From contig JAJZMW010000142.1 of NCBI GenBank assembly GCA_021848165.1, positions 1 to 25,983 of the forward strand: a stretch of 25,983 nt of DNA, given 5' to 3'. The notes below the pieces were generated by a model. That model searched no databases. It had not been told where the DNA came from and saw nothing but the letters and a program-made list of their open reading frames with translations. This document shows, in pieces, positions 7,187 to 14,258 of this stretch. This DNA comes from Thermoplasmata archaeon (lineage in GTDB: Archaea; Thermoplasmatota; Thermoplasmata; Lutacidiplasmatales; UBA184). The stretch's first letter is position 1. Each line of letters begins with the position of its first letter. The position numbers and the translations under genes are program-made.

Positions 7187-7650
7187 GCGGTGGTCCCTCC
7201 CGCCGGCAGGTGCCCGGCGAGCCGGAGATTGAGGCGCAAGTGGGCGCGGCTGCGGAACATTCCGCCCTTCGCCTGACGATAGAAGGTCCGGTACACCGCC
7301 GCCGGGATCGCCCCCGACGTGCGAAGCTCGCGCAACAGCTCGCGTTGCGCGCGGATCCGGCGCATCCAACGTTCCTTGTCCGGGACCCGGCTCGCCGGGG
7401 TGCCGCGGCGGGAACCGGGGCCGGAGTGACGTCCCTTCGCGACCTCGGCGTGGTGCTGGCGAGCGCGCCCGCGGCTCGTCCCGAGGACCGCGCGCCGCCG
7501 GATCGCCCCGCTCTTGATCAGAGCGCGGACATCCGCGCGCGTGACCGCGTCGCCGAGCTCTTCCGCGCGCGCGGGATCGATCCAGACCCGATTCTCCCCG
7601 CACTTGAGAAGGAGGGAGGCCATCCGACGCTGGTTGGAGAGATCCGGCAT
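7183..7650 (-). CDS. rpl19e: Ribosomal protein eL19
   Basis: This archaeal/eukaryotic-specific large-subunit protein has 155 residues. The family opening LSNQRRMASLLLKCGENRVWIDP is clear, followed by the basic hinge (GRARQHHAEVAKGRHSGPGSRRG) and a long helix with RIRAQRELLRELRTSGAI and the YRTFYRQAKGGMFRS segment near the end. The ATG at 7650 comes six bases after the eL32 stop. Its stop overlaps the uL18 start. Position between eL32 and uL18 is the canonical archaeal order. Confidence 0.95.
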   Translation of the reverse strand: MPDLSNQRRMASLLLKCGENRVWIDPARAEELGDAVTRADVRALIKSGAIRRRAVLGTSRGRARQHHAEVAKGRHSGPGSRRGTPASRVPDKERWMRRIRAQRELLRELRTSGAIPAAVYRTFYRQAKGGMFRSRAHLRLNLRLAGHLPAGGTTA

Positions 7651-7656
7651 TCCGCG

Positions 7657-8253
7657 CTACTCCTCCGCTTGGGGGGTCGCGATCGGGTTGAGAATGTGGA
7701 TGCCGAGCTTGCGGGCGGCTTCTTCGAGCACGAGGCGGCGTCGGGTGCCGACGGTGCGCGCGATGTACACGGCCTCTTTGAGGGCGTCCACGGCCGCAAG
7801 GTCCTGGGTCGTCCGGACCACGATCGGGCGGAATCCGCTCGGGACGAGGCCGCGCGCGCGGGCCGGCGAACGATACCCGATGCTCACGACCGTCGGGCGG
7901 TACCCGTAGTGGCGGCGCTGCTTCGACTGCAGCCCGCGCGGGCGTCGCCACGCGCCGTCCCGTCCGATCCGCGCGTACCGGTGCGCGGCCTGGCGGACGA
8001 AGAGCGGCCGGCGGCGATCGGTCTCGTCGCGGACCCACAGGGCGCGGGCGGTCGCCGCATCGAGCGTCGGTCGTTTCGGGCTCCGGGGCGCCTCGGCCTC
8101 CTCGGCAGGAGACGACTTCGTCTTCGGGGCGAGGGAGGTCTCCTTCTCCTTCGCGGGCGGGCTCGTGCGGGGGGCGTCGCCCTCCGGGTCCGCGACCTTC
8201 TTCGGGCGACGGCGCGGCGCCGTCGCGGCCGTGGGCGACGCCTCGTCGCTCAT
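7657..8253 (-). CDS. rpl32e: Ribosomal protein eL32 with disordered N-terminal extension
   Basis: The conserved eL32 core begins near residue 80 (PLFVRQAAHRYARIG, WRRPRGLQSKQRRHYGYRP, VSIGYRSPARARGLVPSGF) and ends with a C-terminal Rossmann-like segment. About 60-75 residues rich in Ala, Pro, Ser, Lys and Glu come before it, making 198 residues against about 130 for the compact archaeal form; some haloarchaea also have long N-terminal extensions. The ATG at 8253 overlaps the uL6 stop (ATGA), so the extension is probably translated rather than a start-site error. Large-subunit protein specific to archaea and eukaryotes. Confidence 0.93.
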   Translation of the reverse strand: MSDEASPTAATAPRRRPKKVADPEGDAPRTSPPAKEKETSLAPKTKSSPAEEAEAPRSPKRPTLDAATARALWVRDETDRRRPLFVRQAAHRYARIGRDGAWRRPRGLQSKQRRHYGYRPTVVSIGYRSPARARGLVPSGFRPIVVRTTQDLAAVDALKEAVYIARTVGTRRRLVLEEAARKLGIHILNPIATPQAEE

Positions 8254-8810
8254 CCGCTCGCCTCCTTGAGGTGGGCGTGCTCGACGAGATAGATCCCGTC
8301 CTGGAAGACGCGCGGATCGTAGTCGCGGATGTGCGTCGCGCGCTCGATGTTGGCGGCGCTCTGGCCGACCTGCTCGACGTCGTTCCCGCTCAGGATCACG
8401 AACTCGCCGTCGACGGTCGCCTTCGTTCCGGCGCGCAGCGGCGCGGTGCGCGGGTGCTTCTCCCCGAGGAAGTTCTCGATGATGAGTTCCTCGCCCTTGA
8501 CGGCGACCTTCATCGGGAAGTGCGCGGCCACGATCTTCATCCTCGCCTCGACGCCGACGCTGAGGCCGCCCGCGAGGTTGCGGAGGTGTGCCTCCCACGC
8601 GCGCAGCAGCGCGCGCGACTTCTTCCGATGGGCCGGCAGGCGCAGCGTCAGGGTCGCCCGAGCGTCGCGGGTGGCGAGCTCGATCGCGTCGGCCGGGAAC
8701 GGCCGGCGGATCGTGCCCAACGGGCCCTGCGCGACGAGGGTGGTCCCCTGGACCTGGAAGCGGACCCCCGACGGCACCGGTACCTCGGCGACCGTAAGGT
8801 CAGTAGACAT
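8250..8810 (-). CDS. rpl6: Ribosomal protein uL6
   Basis: The 186-residue protein has the two repeated L6 domains: an N-terminal one with VPSGVRFQVQGTTLVAQGPLG and TRDARATLTLRLPAHRKKSRALLRAWEAHLRN, and a C-terminal one with HFPMKVAVKGEELIIENFLGEKHPRTAP and VILSGNDVEQVGQSAANIERATHIRDYDPRVFQDGIY. It binds near the sarcin-ricin loop of 23S rRNA. The start ATG lies 11 bases inside the end of the uS8 gene in another frame; the stop overlaps eL32 (ATGA). Length is normal for archaea. Confidence 0.96.
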   Translation of the reverse strand: MSTDLTVAEVPVPSGVRFQVQGTTLVAQGPLGTIRRPFPADAIELATRDARATLTLRLPAHRKKSRALLRAWEAHLRNLAGGLSVGVEARMKIVAAHFPMKVAVKGEELIIENFLGEKHPRTAPLRAGTKATVDGEFVILSGNDVEQVGQSAANIERATHIRDYDPRVFQDGIYLVEHAHLKEASG

Positions 8811-9195
8811 AGGCGAGCAGCCTCCCGCCGAGCTTCTGCGCCCGGGCTTCCTGGTGGGTAACGATCCCCCGGTGCGTGCTCAGCACGAGCAGACCGAAGT
8901 CCTGCGCGGGCAGGTAGCGCGACTCGTAGCGCTCGAGGTCGCGGTACGCCACGGAGATGCGGGGCTTGATGACCCCGCAGTGGTTGATGCGGCGCGAGAG
9001 CGTGACCTCGTAGCGGCCGCCCCGGCCGTTCTCGACGAACGCGAAGTCGGAGATGTAGCGGTGCTCGCGGAGGATCCGCAGCACTTCGCCGAGGAGCCGC
9101 GACGTCGGCTCCAGCACCACCTGAGGCTTGCCGCCGCGGTCGCCGTGGCGGAGCGCGACGAGCGAGTCGTTGAGAAGATCCTGATGCATCGTCAT
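8800..9195 (-). CDS. rps8: Ribosomal protein uS8
   Basis: The 131-residue small-subunit protein binds the central domain of 16S rRNA. The family pattern is plain: DLLNDSLVALRHGDRGGK at the N-terminus, ILREHRYISDFAFVENGRGG, then NHCGVIKPRISVAY and the C-terminal LPAQDFGLLVLSTHRGIVTHQEA. ATG at 9195 is used; a second ATG six bases on (9189) would give the more usual MHQDLLND start. It follows uS14 by seven bases and overlaps uL6 by 11 bases. Confidence 0.95.
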   Translation of the reverse strand: MTMHQDLLNDSLVALRHGDRGGKPQVVLEPTSRLLGEVLRILREHRYISDFAFVENGRGGRYEVTLSRRINHCGVIKPRISVAYRDLERYESRYLPAQDFGLLVLSTHRGIVTHQEARAQKLGGRLLAYVY

Positions 9196-9202
9196 GGGGA
9201 CC

Positions 9203-9349
9203 CTACTGGTACTTGCGGAATCCTAGGTCGCGCGCGACCTCGCGGAAGCACTGGCGGCAGACGTGCAGGCCGTAGCGCCGCACGATGCCTCGCTTGCGGT
9301 CGCAGCGCAGGCATCCTTCCTTCCGTCCAAACTGCTTCTTCGGCTTCAA
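9203..9349 (-). CDS. rps14: Ribosomal protein uS14, zinc-ribbon form
   Basis: A 48-residue ORF begins with TTG at 9349 and ends with TAG at 9203-9205. The translation starts MKPKKQFGRKEGCLRCDRK, continues through RRYGLHVCRQCFRE and ends GFRKYQ. Cys 13/16 and Cys 31/34 form the two CxxC knuckles of the zinc-binding (C+) uS14 found in archaea. Size (archaeal forms are about 50 residues), sequence and position between uL5 and uS8 all fit. No ATG or GTG precedes the conserved N-terminus, so TTG is the start; it lies four bases after the uL5 stop. The gene is easily missed because of its size and rare start. Confidence 0.95.
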   Translation of the reverse strand: MKPKKQFGRKEGCLRCDRKRGIVRRYGLHVCRQCFREVARDLGFRKYQ

Positions 9350-9353
9350 TGGC

Positions 9354-9911
9354 TCACTCCACGAACGTCACGCGGAACCGCTCCGCCAGGAATTTGCGCG
9401 TCTCGTCCCGGCTCGACCGCAGGCCCTTCGGGATCGGGACCGACCGGACGCGGCGGTCCCGGACCCGCCAGCCGGCGCGGCCGAGCTCGACCGCGATGTC
9501 CATCCCATGAATGCCGATCTGCGGATCGTACTTCATCCCGGCAAAATCGGTGTAATCGGCGATGCCGAACGAAAAGTTGCCGAACCGGTCGATCGAGTCC
9601 GGATCGAGCTGGCGGTCGCGCGCTTCGAAGGCACGCTCGAGGAAGTCGGTCGCGCGCGCCCCGCGGAGCGTCGTCTTGGCGCCGATCTCCTGCCCCTGCC
9701 GGATCCCGAAGTCGCGGTTGGTCGATCGCGCTCGGGTGGCGACCGGCTTCTGGTGGGTCACCATCTCGAGGACCTTCTCGGCCTTGGTGCGGGCTTCGCC
9801 GGACTCTCCCACGCCCGCGTTCACCACGACCTTGATGATCCGGATCTGGCGGAGCGGGTTGTCGAGGGCCGGGATCGCGGGCTTCGCGGCCCCGCTCGCC
9901 GGGGCGCTCAT
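9354..9911 (-). CDS. rpl5: Ribosomal protein uL5
   Basis: The 185-residue 5S rRNA-binding protein has NPLRQIRIIKVVVNAGVGESGE near the N-terminus, the KAEKVLEMVTHQKPVATRARSTNRDFGIRQGQEIGAKTTLRG block, and the FGIADYTDF...IGIHGMDIAVELGRAGWRV C-terminal region. The first ~15 residues are a small Ala/Pro-rich extension. The ATG at 9911 overlaps the eS4 stop (ATGA). With uL18 it forms the 5S rRNP. Confidence 0.95.
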   Translation of the reverse strand: MSAPASGAAKPAIPALDNPLRQIRIIKVVVNAGVGESGEARTKAEKVLEMVTHQKPVATRARSTNRDFGIRQGQEIGAKTTLRGARATDFLERAFEARDRQLDPDSIDRFGNFSFGIADYTDFAGMKYDPQIGIHGMDIAVELGRAGWRVRDRRVRSVPIPKGLRSSRDETRKFLAERFRVTFVE

Positions 9912-10624
9912 TGGGCGAGCGCCTCCTGGAGCGTGACGAGGGGGGTCGTCTCGCCGACGACGAAGACGTACTCCTTGATGGTGGAGAACCCCTCTTTGAA
10001 GTGGACGAGGTTCGGCTGCGAAGAGTTGCGCACCTCGACGCGCTCGACGTGCCCGAGCTCCCCGACGTGCGTCCCTCCGCTGACGTAGGCCAGCTGTCCG
10101 GGGGAGAGCGGGATGTGCCGCTGGACCTTCTGGCTCGGGAGTTCGATCTTGAGCGTGTCCCCGACGCGGTACGGCGAGCCGGCCGGGACGAGAAGGTTCC
10201 GTCCATCGTGGAGGGTGACCTCGACCCGTCCTCCGCGGACGGTGTGCTTGAAGCGGACGCGCGCGAGCTTGGTCGTCGCTTCCGCGGCCGGGATCGGAAC
10301 CAGCTGGAGCTTGTTGCGTCGGTCCTTGACGATCCGATAGTGGCTATCGAGCGGGGCGGCGAAGCTGAGCGTGTCCATCAGGCCCAGACCGCGCGCGAGA
10401 TCGTGCACGATCGACCCGTCGACCTTCACGGTCCCCGTCCGCGCGAGGATGCGCGCCTCCCGGGCGTTCGCCACCACGCGGCGTACGTCTCGGAGCACCA
10501 GCACCAGCGGGATCGACTCCTCCTGAGCGTGCGGGCCCGGAGACGGCCGGCGGATCCACTTCGTCCCCTTGCGGGGGGTCGTCCAGGTCCGGGGCGACGC
10601 CCGGCGCTTCATCCGGCGGGTCAT
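9908..10624 (-). CDS. rps4e: Ribosomal protein eS4
   Basis: The 238-residue protein shows the archaeal/eukaryotic eS4 layout: a basic N-terminus (RRASPRTWTTPRKGTKWIRRPSPGPH), the S4 RNA-binding domain with NAREARILARTGTVKVDGSIVHDLARGLGLMDTL, a central domain (VTLHDGRNLL, YRVGDTLKIELPSQK) and the C-terminal KOW segment GGTHVGELGHVE. It is a small-subunit protein unrelated in sequence to bacterial S4. ATG at 10624 overlaps the uL24 stop and the gene's stop overlaps the uL5 start, giving tight translational coupling. Length matches the family. Confidence 0.96.
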   Translation of the reverse strand: MTRRMKRRASPRTWTTPRKGTKWIRRPSPGPHAQEESIPLVLVLRDVRRVVANAREARILARTGTVKVDGSIVHDLARGLGLMDTLSFAAPLDSHYRIVKDRRNKLQLVPIPAAEATTKLARVRFKHTVRGGRVEVTLHDGRNLLVPAGSPYRVGDTLKIELPSQKVQRHIPLSPGQLAYVSGGTHVGELGHVERVEVRNSSQPNLVHFKEGFSTIKEYVFVVGETTPLVTLQEALAQ

Positions 10625-11226
10625 GCCTTCTTCTTCCCTCCCCGGGGGCGAGCGCTCGGTCGGGTGGGCGCTTCGTCCGCCTCCTCGTCTTCCTCCTCGG
10701 CGTCGTCGTCCTCGAGGAGATCTTCGAGCGCGTCGTCGTCCTCCTCTTTCGCCGGCGCGGCGGGCTCTGCCGCGGGCGAAGAGGATGCGCCCAGCTCGGC
10801 CGGCGCCGCGGGGGTCTCGGCCGGCGCGGGGGATTCTTCGCCCCGCTCCTCGGGCGTCAGCTCGGCCTCGGTCACCCGGAGCAGGCGGCGTCGCCAGGGA
10901 TCCGCGAGGTTGAGCCGCACGATCACAAGACCGGCGGTGCGTACGGGGAGCGCCGTCTGCTTGCTCTCCCCGGTCTTGAGGGTGACGTTGTCGAGCGTGA
11001 CCGCGAGGCGCCGGCGATCGACCGCGGCGACGCGTTCCTCGCGTCCTTCGAAGCTTCCGTGAAGGATCCGGACGGTGTCGCCCTTGCGGACCGGCAGCGA
11101 TCGCCGGTGGAAGCGCGCGCGCAGGTCCTTGCTGAGCGGGACGGTCATGCGCTTGCGGCGCTGCGCGGTGTGGGCCGTGTAGAGCATCCGACGCTGACGG
11201 CGGGGAGAGTGCGGTGAGATCGCCAT
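10621..11226 (-). CDS. rpl24: Ribosomal protein uL24 with long acidic C-terminal tail
   Basis: The first ~122 residues are a complete archaeal uL24: MLYTAHTAQRRKRMTVPLSKDLR, then RRSLPVRKGDTVRILHGSFEGRE, the KOW motif that binds 23S rRNA near the exit tunnel. After about residue 125 follows an 80-residue tail, first Ala/Pro/Ser/Glu, then dense Asp/Glu (about 161-183), ending in a basic RPRGGKKKA. Archaeal uL24 is normally about 110-125 residues. The tail stays in frame through to TGA, which overlaps the eS4 start (ATGA), so it is part of the gene. The ATG at 11226 follows uL14 by 17 bases with a GGGAGGAG ribosome-binding site. Confidence 0.93.
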   Translation of the reverse strand: MAISPHSPRRQRRMLYTAHTAQRRKRMTVPLSKDLRARFHRRSLPVRKGDTVRILHGSFEGREERVAAVDRRRLAVTLDNVTLKTGESKQTALPVRTAGLVIVRLNLADPWRRRLLRVTEAELTPEERGEESPAPAETPAAPAELGASSSPAAEPAAPAKEEDDDALEDLLEDDDAEEEDEEADEAPTRPSARPRGGKKKA

Positions 11227-11243
11227 CGACTCCTCCCTCCCGT

Positions 11244-11642
11244 CTACACGATGATCGAGGACGCCGCCGCGATCCGCGGCCAACGTTCGGCCGCCTCCTT
11301 GGCGACCGGGCCCTTGATCTGCGAGCCCTTGATCTCTCCGGTCTCGGTCGTGATCACGGCGGCATTGTCCTCGAATTCGAGGCGGGTGCCGTCCGGCCGG
11401 TGGACCGGCGCACGACTGCGAACGATGACGGCGTGCAGGACCTGGCGACGCATCTCGGGGGTCCCTTTCTTGACGGAGACGATCACGAGGTCCGCGACCC
11501 CCGCCCGCGGGTAGCGTCGATGGGTCCCGTGCCAGTTCCGGACGGCGATGATCTCGACGATCTTCGCTCCGGTGTTGTCGACGCAATCGAGGCGCGCGCC
11601 TTTGGGGAGGCCGCGGCTCCGGCGACCGGCGAGGCCCTTCAC
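11244..11642 (-). CDS. rpl14: Ribosomal protein uL14
   Basis: The 132-residue protein is the usual archaeal length. It contains LPKGARLDCVDNTGAKIVEIIAV, then RYPRAGVADLVIVSVKKGTPEMRRQVLHAVIVRSR and the FEDNAAVITTETGEIKGSQIKGPVAKEAAERWPRIA C-terminus, the family hallmark. It sits on the interface side of the large subunit next to uL3 and eL19. The start is GTG at 11642, overlapping the uS17 stop (GTGA); a longer frame upstream is only the complement of uS17. Confidence 0.96.
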   Translation of the reverse strand: MKGLAGRRSRGLPKGARLDCVDNTGAKIVEIIAVRNWHGTHRRYPRAGVADLVIVSVKKGTPEMRRQVLHAVIVRSRAPVHRPDGTRLEFEDNAAVITTETGEIKGSQIKGPVAKEAAERWPRIAAASSIIV

Positions 11643-12067
11643 GCGGCCCCTCCCGCCGGCGTCTCGGGCGCGGCGACTTCCGGCGCTTCTTCCCCCGCGG
11701 AGCGGTGCGCCGCGACGCCGAGGTCCTCGACGATGCAGAACGTGACGAGCTTGGAGAGCGGGCGGGTCTCCGCGATCCGGACCCGGTGCCCGATCGGGAT
11801 GGAGAGGCACGGGGGCGCGTGCGCGAGATAGCGGCGCCGCCGCTTCTCGTAGCGCTCGTACTTCGGAACGTAGGTCAGCAGGATGCGCTCGACCACGCTC
11901 GTCCGTTGCATCGAGGTCGAGACCAGCGTACCTTCGATCACCTGGCCCCGCACGGACAGGCGGCCGTGGAACGGACAGTGACGGTCGTCGCACGGGGTCC
12001 GAGGTGCGCGGACGTCGAGACCGATGTCCCGGGCCCGGCGGGTCGACGGTGCGGAAGAAGCGCTCAT
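11639..12067 (-). CDS. rps17: Ribosomal protein uS17
   Basis: The 142-residue product has the archaeal/eukaryotic uS17 opening with DIGLDVRAP and the CDDRHCPFHG motif (Cys 26, Cys 31, His 34), followed by the OB-fold: VIEGTLVSTSMQRTSVVERILLTYVPKYERYEKRRRRYLAHAPPCL and GHRVRIAETRPLSKLVTFCIVED. About 22 Ala/Pro/Glu-rich residues at the C-terminus extend past the family core. It binds the 5' domain of 16S rRNA early in assembly. ATG at 12067 overlaps the rnp1 stop, and the stop overlaps uL14. Confidence 0.95.
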   Translation of the reverse strand: MSASSAPSTRRARDIGLDVRAPRTPCDDRHCPFHGRLSVRGQVIEGTLVSTSMQRTSVVERILLTYVPKYERYEKRRRRYLAHAPPCLSIPIGHRVRIAETRPLSKLVTFCIVEDLGVAAHRSAGEEAPEVAAPETPAGGAA

Positions 12068-12390
12068 CGGGGTCTCCGAGGACCGGCCTGGAGCAACCGC
12101 TTGGTTCGGTCCTGAGGTCGGAAGCGAAGAGCATCCCCATTTAACGGTAACTCGCGGTCCTCCCGGAGGATCGTCCCCCCGAGTCCGGCCTTCGCGACCC
12201 AGATCGTCCGCCCGCGGGGCCGCGTCTCGATCTCGAACATCTCCTGGGTCTCATCGACGATCGTCCCCTCGAGCGGAAGGTCGGCGACGCCGGGGGCGGC
12301 GCGGAGATCGACCGCGGACCCGATGAGCTCCCCGGCGAGCGCCTCGCGGAGCTCGAGCGACCCCTCGATCCGGACGGACGCGCGCGCCAT
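12064..12390 (-). CDS. rnp1: Ribonuclease P protein component 1 (Rpp29/Rnp1)
   Basis: The 108-residue Sm-like protein shows the Rpp29/Pop4 pattern: ELIGSAVDL near residues 21-29, GTIVDETQEMFEIET around 43-57, and a C-terminal strand region ending FRPQDRTKRLL. As a subunit of archaeal RNase P it supports 5' end maturation of tRNA. Its place between uL29 and uS17 is a well known archaeal arrangement; the SUI1/eIF1 gene that sometimes shares this spot is not present. The ATG at 12390 follows uL29 by 26 bases, and the stop overlaps uS17. Confidence 0.92.
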   Translation of the reverse strand: MARASVRIEGSLELREALAGELIGSAVDLRAAPGVADLPLEGTIVDETQEMFEIETRPRGRTIWVAKAGLGGTILREDRELPLNGDALRFRPQDRTKRLLQAGPRRPR

Positions 12391-12416
12391 GCCCCTCCGA
12401 CCGTGTCCCGTCGTCG

Positions 12417-12659
12417 TTAGGCGAGTCGCGCGGACGACGGCGCGGCGCCCGCTCGGGCGGCGCGCTCCCGCTCCCCGAGGACGGTGAGGGCGCGGGCCAC
12501 GTTCGTGCGGAGCGCGCGCATCCGCCCCGGACTCGGAGGCGCCCCGCCCATCGCGGCGACCCCCCGCTCCCGCAGCAGGTCTCCTTCGGCGTCGGCGATC
12601 TTCGCCCGCAGCTCCTCGTCCGAGAGCGCGCGCAGTTCCTTCATCCGGAGGAGCGTCAT
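12417..12659 (-). CDS. rpl29: Ribosomal protein uL29
   Basis: The 80-residue helical hairpin protein shows MKELRALSDEELRAKIADAEGDLLRERGVAAMGG and the C-terminal helix MRALRTNVARALTVLGERERAA, the uL29 signature. It lies at the polypeptide exit tunnel rim and contacts uL23. ATG at 12659 overlaps the uS3 stop (ATGA). An internal ATG six codons on would give the more compact MKELRAL start. The last ~12 residues are a small Ala/Ser extension. Confidence 0.93.
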   Translation of the reverse strand: MTLLRMKELRALSDEELRAKIADAEGDLLRERGVAAMGGAPPSPGRMRALRTNVARALTVLGERERAARAGAAPSSARLA

Positions 12660-13345
12660 GGCAGGGTCCCCTCGGGGGCGTCCGCCCCTCCCGCCTCGAC
12701 GTCGCCCAGCGGGGGGAGCTCGGGGGCGGGAACGCTCTTCGGGCGCTCGGGGACGGCTTTGACCTTGATCTCGTCGGGGAGCTTCGCGTTCGGCGTCATG
12801 ATCCAGACGTTGACGCCGATGACGCCGGGCTTGAGCCGGGCCTGGTAGAACCCCTTCCCGATGAACAGGCGAACGCCGTCGCCGCAGTACTTGATCGTGC
12901 CGGCCTTGAACCGCTCGGTCCGGTGCCGCTCCCCGGTCAGCTTCCCCGACAGGATGACCTGGCACCCTCGCGCGCCCGACTCCATGATGCGGCGGACGGT
13001 CGAGTGGCCCGCCCGACGGAAGTGCCAGCCCCGCTCCAGCGTGCTCGCGAGCTTCTCGGCCATCAGCTGCGCGTTGAGCGACGGTTGCCGCTCCTCCTGG
13101 ACCTCGATCTGCGGGTTGTCGAGGGCGAAGCGCTTCTGGATGTCCTCGGTCAAGCGCTTGATGATCTCGCCGCGGCGGCCGATGAGGATCCCGGGCCGCT
13201 CGCAAATGAGCGTGACGCGCGTTCCCATGGGGGTCCGCTGGATGTCGAGCCCGCCGAAACCGGCGCGAGCGCTTTCGCGGACGAGGAAATCCTTGAGCAG
13301 CACCCGCCGGGTCGCTTCCTGAATGACCTTGCGCTCGGCGCTCAT
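12656..13345 (-). CDS. rps3: Ribosomal protein uS3
   Basis: The 229-residue small-subunit protein has the N-terminal type II KH domain with ICERPGILIGRRGEIIKRL (GxxG loop at 56-59), followed by the C-terminal domain with ESGARGCQVILSGKLTGERHRTERFKAGTIKYCGD and GVIGVNVWIMTPNAKLPDEI. It lines the mRNA entry channel. The last ~25 residues form a Pro/Glu/Ala tail. ATG at 13345 overlaps the uL22 stop; the stop overlaps uL29. A longer upstream reading of the frame is a shadow of uL22. Confidence 0.95.
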   Translation of the reverse strand: MSAERKVIQEATRRVLLKDFLVRESARAGFGGLDIQRTPMGTRVTLICERPGILIGRRGEIIKRLTEDIQKRFALDNPQIEVQEERQPSLNAQLMAEKLASTLERGWHFRRAGHSTVRRIMESGARGCQVILSGKLTGERHRTERFKAGTIKYCGDGVRLFIGKGFYQARLKPGVIGVNVWIMTPNAKLPDEIKVKAVPERPKSVPAPELPPLGDVEAGGADAPEGTLP

Positions 13346-13800
13346 GAGCTCTCCTTCGCCTCCGCGAGCACGATCTCGATGTGCGTCGTCTGCTCGTTCC
13401 ACGGCGTAGCGCGTCCCTGCGCACGCGGCATCCGCGCTTTCACGATGCGGCCCCGGGCCGCGGCGGCGGTGCGCACGTAGAGACGATCGACATCGAGCCC
13501 CTCGTACTCCGCGTTCGACTCGGCGTTCTGGAGGACCTGAAGGACGTGGCGGCAGACCTTCCCGGGGAAGCGTCCGGGCCCGACGCCGCGGTGGTGGGCC
13601 GTCTCCTGGTTGTAGCGGCGGAACGGGATCGCCCGCTCGCCGTCGCGAGCCTCCTCGAGCACGCGGCGCGCGCGGTCGAGCGGGAGGCCCCGGATCGCGT
13701 TGAGGACCTCGTAGCTCTTCTTCGGGGAGATCGGGAGCTCCCACCCCAAGGCCCGGGCCACGGCGATCCCCGACTGCGACCGGTAGGTGTATCCCTTCAT
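13342..13800 (-). CDS. rpl22: Ribosomal protein uL22
   Basis: The 152-residue protein fits archaeal uL22/eL17 length. It shows ALGWELPISPKKSYEVLNAIRGLPLDRARRVLEE, then YNQETAHHRGVGPGRFPGK and HVLQVLQNAESNAEYEGLDVDRLYV, with the hairpin arm (GRIVKARMPRAQGRATPWNEQTTHIEIVL) that reaches into the exit tunnel. The ATG at 13800 lies 22 bases after uS19 with an AGGAGA ribosome-binding site. Its stop overlaps uS3. Confidence 0.95.
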   Translation of the reverse strand: MKGYTYRSQSGIAVARALGWELPISPKKSYEVLNAIRGLPLDRARRVLEEARDGERAIPFRRYNQETAHHRGVGPGRFPGKVCRHVLQVLQNAESNAEYEGLDVDRLYVRTAAAARGRIVKARMPRAQGRATPWNEQTTHIEIVLAEAKESS

Positions 13801-13822
13801 GGAACGAACGAACCTTCTCCTC

Positions 13823-14248
13823 TCACTTGAGCGGCATGAACTTGCTCGAGCGCGTCGCGCCGACGCCCGGACCCGAGTGCTTCTCGAACCGGCGGGTGAG
13901 CGCGAACTCGCCGAAGTAGTGTCCGATCATCTCCGGGCGGATCTCGACCTCTTTGAACTCCTTGCCGGTGTGGATGGCGACGCGTCGCCCCACGTGCTCC
14001 GGCAGGACGAGCGCGTCGCGCGTGTGGGTCCGGACGACCTTCTCGGTCGGCGTCTCGCGCATCCGCTCGAGGAACCGCTGGACCTCGGTCGTGAACCCGC
14101 GTCGGATCGAGCGTCGGGCGCGGGACGGGAGGACCTGCGCGAGCTCGGGGAGGCTCATCTCCTTGAGCTGGGAGAGAGAGAGCCCCCGGTAGGAGTACTC
14201 CCGCTTCCGTCGCGCTTCGACCTTCTTTCCCTTCCGCGCTTTCGCCAT
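13823..14248 (-). CDS. rps19: Ribosomal protein uS19
   Basis: The 141-residue archaeal-length protein has an N-terminal basic extension (KARKGKKVEARRKREYSYRGLSLSQL) and the uS19 core: RSIRRGFTTEVQRFLERM, RDALVLPEHVGRRVAIHTGKEFKEVEIRPEMIGHYFGEFALTR, ending KFMPLK. It sits in the head of the small subunit near the A-site finger. ATG at 14248 follows uL2 by ten bases with a GGGAGG ribosome-binding site. Confidence 0.96.
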   Translation of the reverse strand: MAKARKGKKVEARRKREYSYRGLSLSQLKEMSLPELAQVLPSRARRSIRRGFTTEVQRFLERMRETPTEKVVRTHTRDALVLPEHVGRRVAIHTGKEFKEVEIRPEMIGHYFGEFALTRRFEKHSGPGVGATRSSKFMPLK

Positions 14249-14258
14249 CTCGACCTCC

